Assembly (NCBI GenBank): GCA_031396505.1
Contig: JANNKX010000297.1
Location: 1 to 7,186, forward strand
DNA from: JAAFHS01 sp031396505
GTDB lineage: Bacteria; Pseudomonadota; Alphaproteobacteria; Rhodobacterales; Rhodobacteraceae
Length of the DNA: 7,186 nt
Direction: 5' to 3'
Below, piece after piece: positions 5,151 to 7,186 of this stretch (the stretch's first letter is position 1; every line of letters starts with the position of its first letter). Below the pieces are notes generated by a model. It saw only the letters and a program-made list of their open reading frames with translations, made no database searches and was not told the origin of the DNA. Position numbers and translations under genes: made by a program.

Positions 5151-5183
5151 TTGTGATCACACCTTTTTTACGTGTGATCACAA
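5151..5183. promoter_or_regulatory. Paired TGTGATCACA operator upstream of sucC
   Basis: TGTGATCACA occurs at 5152-5161 and 5173-5182, offset by 21 bp, exactly as upstream of sdhC. The flanks make the whole site a perfect inverted repeat: TTGTGATCACAC (5151-5162), nine spacer bases containing TTTTTT (5164-5169), and GTGTGATCACAA (5172-5183). It lies 106 bp before the sucC start and 188 bp before the hydrolase start, so it could control either or both. By inference, one regulator binds here and at 680-712 to coordinate succinyl-CoA synthetase and succinate dehydrogenase. Confidence 0.87.
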
Positions 5184-5242
5184 ACGCCACTTTCTGTTTC
5201 ACAATCGCACATTTTCACGACTTCGCATTTTGCTTAGGCAGA

Positions 5243-5257
5243 TTGATGTGCCATCAA
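5243..5257 (+). promoter_or_regulatory. Short inverted repeat in the sucC leader
   Basis: TTGATG (5243-5248) and CATCAA (5252-5257) are perfect 6-bp arms around TGC, 32 bases before the sucC start. This could be a small leader hairpin or an operator half-pair; it is short enough to arise by chance. Confidence 0.35.
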
Positions 5258-5289
5258 CTGCGGAAATCATCCTTGTATGGGGCTGCGCG

Positions 5290-6483
5290 ATGAACATCCA
5301 TGAATATCAGGCCAAAGCCTTGCTGCGCAGCTATGGTATCCCGGTGTCCGATGGCCGCGTGGTGACGCGCGCCGAAGAGGCAAAGGCCGCAGCGGGCGAA
5401 CTGGACGGCCCGCTGTGGGTGGTGAAATCACAGATCCATGCAGGCGGGCGTGGCAAGGGGCGGTTCAAGGAACCGGAGGCGGGCGAAAAGGGCGGCGTGC
5501 GTCTGGCCCATTCGGTGGGCGAGGCGGCAGAATTCGCGCGCCAGATGCTGGGCCGCACACTGGTGACGATCCAGACGGGCGAGGCGGGCAAGCAGGTCAA
5601 CCGCATCTACATCGAAGACGGCAGCGATATCGCGCGCGAATTGTATCTGGCGATCCTGATCGACCGGCAAACCAGCCGCATTTCATTCGTCGCCTCCACC
5701 GAAGGCGGAATGAACATCGAGGATGTGGCCCATGACACGCCCGAAAAGATCGTGACATTCGATGTGGACCCGGCGTCCGGCTTTTCCGATTTCCATGGCC
5801 GCCGTGTTGCCTTTGCGCTTGGTCTTGAGGGCAATCAGGTCAAACAATGCACAGGTATCGTGCGCAGCCTGTACAAGATGTTCGTCGAAAAAGACATGGA
5901 GATGCTGGAGATCAACCCGTTCGTCGTGCTGAAGGATGGCAACCTGAAACTGCTTGACGCGAAGATGAGCTTTGATGGCAACGCGATGTATCGCCACCCC
6001 GATATCGCGGCCCTGAGGGACGAGACGGAAGAAGACCCGAAAGAACTGGCGGCATCGAAATTCGATCTGAATTATATCGCGCTGGACGGCGAGATTGGCT
6101 GCATGGTGAACGGTGCAGGGCTCGCGATGGCCACGATGGACATCATCAAGCTGTACGGGGCGGAGCCCGCCAACTTCCTTGACGTGGGCGGTGGGGCGAC
6201 CAAAGAAAAGGTGACCGAGGCGTTCAAGATTATCACCTCTGACCCGCAGGTGAAGGGCATCCTCGTCAACATCTTTGGCGGCATCATGCGCTGTGACATC
6301 ATCGCCGAAGGCGTGATCGCGGCGGTGAAAGAGGTCGGCCTGAAAGTGCCGCTGGTGGTGCGGCTTGAGGGGACGAATGTGGAACTGGGCAAGGACATCA
6401 TCCGCAAATCGGGGCTCAACGTCATTGCGGCGGATGATCTGTCGGATGCCGCACAGAAGATCGTGAAGGCGGTGCGGGGGTAA
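5290..6483 (+). CDS. sucC: Succinyl-CoA synthetase (ADP-forming) subunit beta
   Basis: SucC is the nucleotide-binding beta subunit of succinyl-CoA synthetase, which with SucD converts succinyl-CoA to succinate with substrate-level phosphorylation in the TCA cycle. The 397-residue protein is full length. The N-terminal ATP-grasp domain (about 1-240) shows MNIHEYQAK, Lys46 in VVKSQIHAGGRGKG with the GRG at 53-55, and the metal-binding Asn209 (EINPF) and Asp223 (LLDAK). The C-terminal CoA-ligase domain (about 255-390) shows GCMVNGAGLAMATMD, FLDVGGGA and NIFGGIMRCD. ATG 5290 gives the family N-terminus; an in-frame ATG at 5020 would add 90 residues spanning the operator and is rejected. The ribosome binding site is weak (GGGG about 7 bases upstream). 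The next gene begins 5 bases after the stop. Confidence 0.98.
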   Translation: MNIHEYQAKALLRSYGIPVSDGRVVTRAEEAKAAAGELDGPLWVVKSQIHAGGRGKGRFKEPEAGEKGGVRLAHSVGEAAEFARQMLGRTLVTIQTGEAGKQVNRIYIEDGSDIARELYLAILIDRQTSRISFVASTEGGMNIEDVAHDTPEKIVTFDVDPASGFSDFHGRRVAFALGLEGNQVKQCTGIVRSLYKMFVEKDMEMLEINPFVVLKDGNLKLLDAKMSFDGNAMYRHPDIAALRDETEEDPKELAASKFDLNYIALDGEIGCMVNGAGLAMATMDIIKLYGAEPANFLDVGGGATKEKVTEAFKIITSDPQVKGILVNIFGGIMRCDIIAEGVIAAVKEVGLKVPLVVRLEGTNVELGKDIIRKSGLNVIAADDLSDAAQKIVKAVRG

Positions 6484-6488
6484 CTACA

Positions 6489-7070
6489 ATGTTCAGATGG
6501 CTTCGCAAAAAAAAGATGACCCCGGTCGAAGCCGATCTGTGGTTCGCCAATTTGGCGTCAAAAGTTGATTCTCGTTTCGCAGATCGTGACGCGATGTCAC
6601 ACAGGGCCAGCAATGCCTACATCAGCCAGGTCATTCAACGCACGCTTTATCACGCGATTACCTACAACACTTTTGTTCGCTCTTTGAATGCTGACCCAGA
6701 TTTCACAATCACTACTTTTCCGGACGGCGTCGCCTTTGCATCGAACATCAAAGAAAATGTCAGTGCGATCCAAGAGCGAATTTCCACTGGACTGATGTTT
6801 GCTCACGTTCCCGTCGCGCATGTGGCGATGGTGGCATCCCCGGCCGCTATCGAATTTAATCTGCGGCAGCAGCCAAATTGGACGATTTCGAAGACGGACG
6901 AAAACGGAGCGATCACTGAATTCAGAGCCGAAATAGACATTGATCAGCCAGCTTTTACGGCCAAGATCAGATTTTCAGCGGCTGAGTCCAACAAATTAAA
7001 GATCGAACCCACGGGCAGCGACCTTCCCGGCACGATCATGACCATTTCAATAAATGTCGTGGCAAAATGA
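6489..7070 (+). CDS. Unrecognised 193-residue protein between sucC and sucD
   Basis: I do not recognise this protein. It starts with a basic segment (MFRWLRKKK), then a probably helical region (about 10-105, including NAYISQVIQRTLYHAITYNTF), then an alternating, probably beta-rich half (108-193). It has no signal peptide, membrane helix or cysteine, so it is likely cytoplasmic. It starts 5 bases after the sucC stop, and its likely ribosome binding site (CGGGGG) lies in the last sucC codons, so translation is probably coupled. GC is clearly lower: I count 85 of 180 G/C (47%) at 6541-6720 against 39 of 60 (65%) at 6301-6360 in sucC. This suggests a later insertion into the operon, though the frame is intact. 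Neighbouring succinyl-CoA synthetase genes hint at, but do not prove, a linked role. Confidence 0.8.
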   Translation: MFRWLRKKKMTPVEADLWFANLASKVDSRFADRDAMSHRASNAYISQVIQRTLYHAITYNTFVRSLNADPDFTITTFPDGVAFASNIKENVSAIQERISTGLMFAHVPVAHVAMVASPAAIEFNLRQQPNWTISKTDENGAITEFRAEIDIDQPAFTAKIRFSAAESNKLKIEPTGSDLPGTIMTISINVVAK

Positions 7071-7144
7071 TGCGACACTCCAGTGTAAAATTCGACCAGA
7101 TTAGCCGAAAATTCGCTAGTGTTCTACAGAACAAGGAAGAATGA

Positions 7145-7186
7145 ATGTCAGTCCTCGTCAACAAAAACACCCGCCTGATCTGCCAG
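7145..7186 (+). CDS. sucD: Succinyl-CoA synthetase subunit alpha, 5' end only
   Basis: Fourteen codons from ATG 7145 to the window edge encode MSVLVNKNTRLICQ, which matches the conserved SucD N-terminus (VL.(D/N)KNT..ICQG). AAGGA at 7133-7137 lies 7 bases upstream. SucD carries the phosphorylated histidine and the CoA-binding domain and pairs with SucC. An ATG at 7141 lies out of frame. The gene sits 74 bases after the 193-residue ORF; that gap is also AT-rich and could carry an internal promoter, but I cannot place one. Confidence 0.93.
   Translation, partial: MSVLVNKNTRLICQ

Larger units (their letters stand above)
4963..5289. other. Divergent control region between hydrolase and sucC
   Basis: These 327 bases hold no credible gene but must contain the promoters of both sucC and the hydrolase. 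Landmarks are the ribosome binding site of the hydrolase (AAGGA on the minus strand, about 4971-4975), an inverted repeat AGATGT/ACATCT at 5063-5079, the paired operator at 5151-5183, and a small inverted repeat at 5243-5257. GC drops in the stretch after the operator (about 5183-5235), as expected for a promoter, but I cannot place -35 and -10 boxes with confidence. Confidence 0.7.

Noticed and set aside
5151..5183. CRP/FNR-type binding sites
   Set aside because: TGTGA and TCACA are directly joined without the 6-bp gap needed for CRP, and the core is not the FNR sequence TTGAT-N4-ATCAA.
5020..5289. 90-codon in-frame N-terminal extension of SucC
   Set aside because: It spans the operator and leader; MNIHEYQAK at 5290 is the conserved SucC start.

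Overview
The window looks like part of a TCA-cycle gene neighbourhood from an alphaproteobacterium, most probably of the Rhodobacteraceae (Roseobacter/Rhodobacter group). This rests on the high GC of the core genes, on the SdhC, Mdh and SucC protein sequences, and on the company of an NnrU-like membrane protein and a DUF1737 protein near sdh. The assignment comes from recognition, not from a database search.

Layout. Positions 1-1971 are read on the minus strand, in the order nnrU-like, DUF1737 protein, small lipoprotein, sdhC and the first codons of sdhD. A divergent gene for a small secreted protein (2175-2489, +) follows, closed by a GC-rich terminator-like structure. Positions 2573-3161 hold no convincing gene and form the leader of mdh (3162-4124, +). 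Mdh ends in a strong intrinsic terminator. It is convergent with a minus-strand gene for an exported alpha/beta hydrolase (4255-4962). The rest is plus-strand: sucC (5290-6483), an unrecognised 193-residue protein of lower GC (6489-7070), and the first 14 codons of sucD (7145 to the window end).

How the genes fit together. SdhCD anchors succinate dehydrogenase (complex II), Mdh makes oxaloacetate from malate, and SucCD is succinyl-CoA synthetase, so the core genes cover three steps of the second half of the TCA cycle. Two of these blocks share a striking regulatory signature. The regions upstream of sdhC and of sucC each carry two copies of the palindrome TGTGATCACA, exactly 21 bp apart, with a T-run between them. 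This suggests one dimeric regulator controlling both operons.

Other points. (1) The first 114 bases are an exact inverted copy of the 5' part of sdhC and truncate sdhD after a few codons. This is most simply a fold-back chimera or assembly error at a contig end, though a real rearrangement is not excluded. (2) Two related hairpins flank mdh and differ at paired positions in a compensatory way. (3) Two accessory genes interrupt the mdh-sucC-sucD series: the antiparallel hydrolase and the low-GC orphan between sucC and sucD. I saw no tRNA, rRNA, insertion sequence or CRISPR array.
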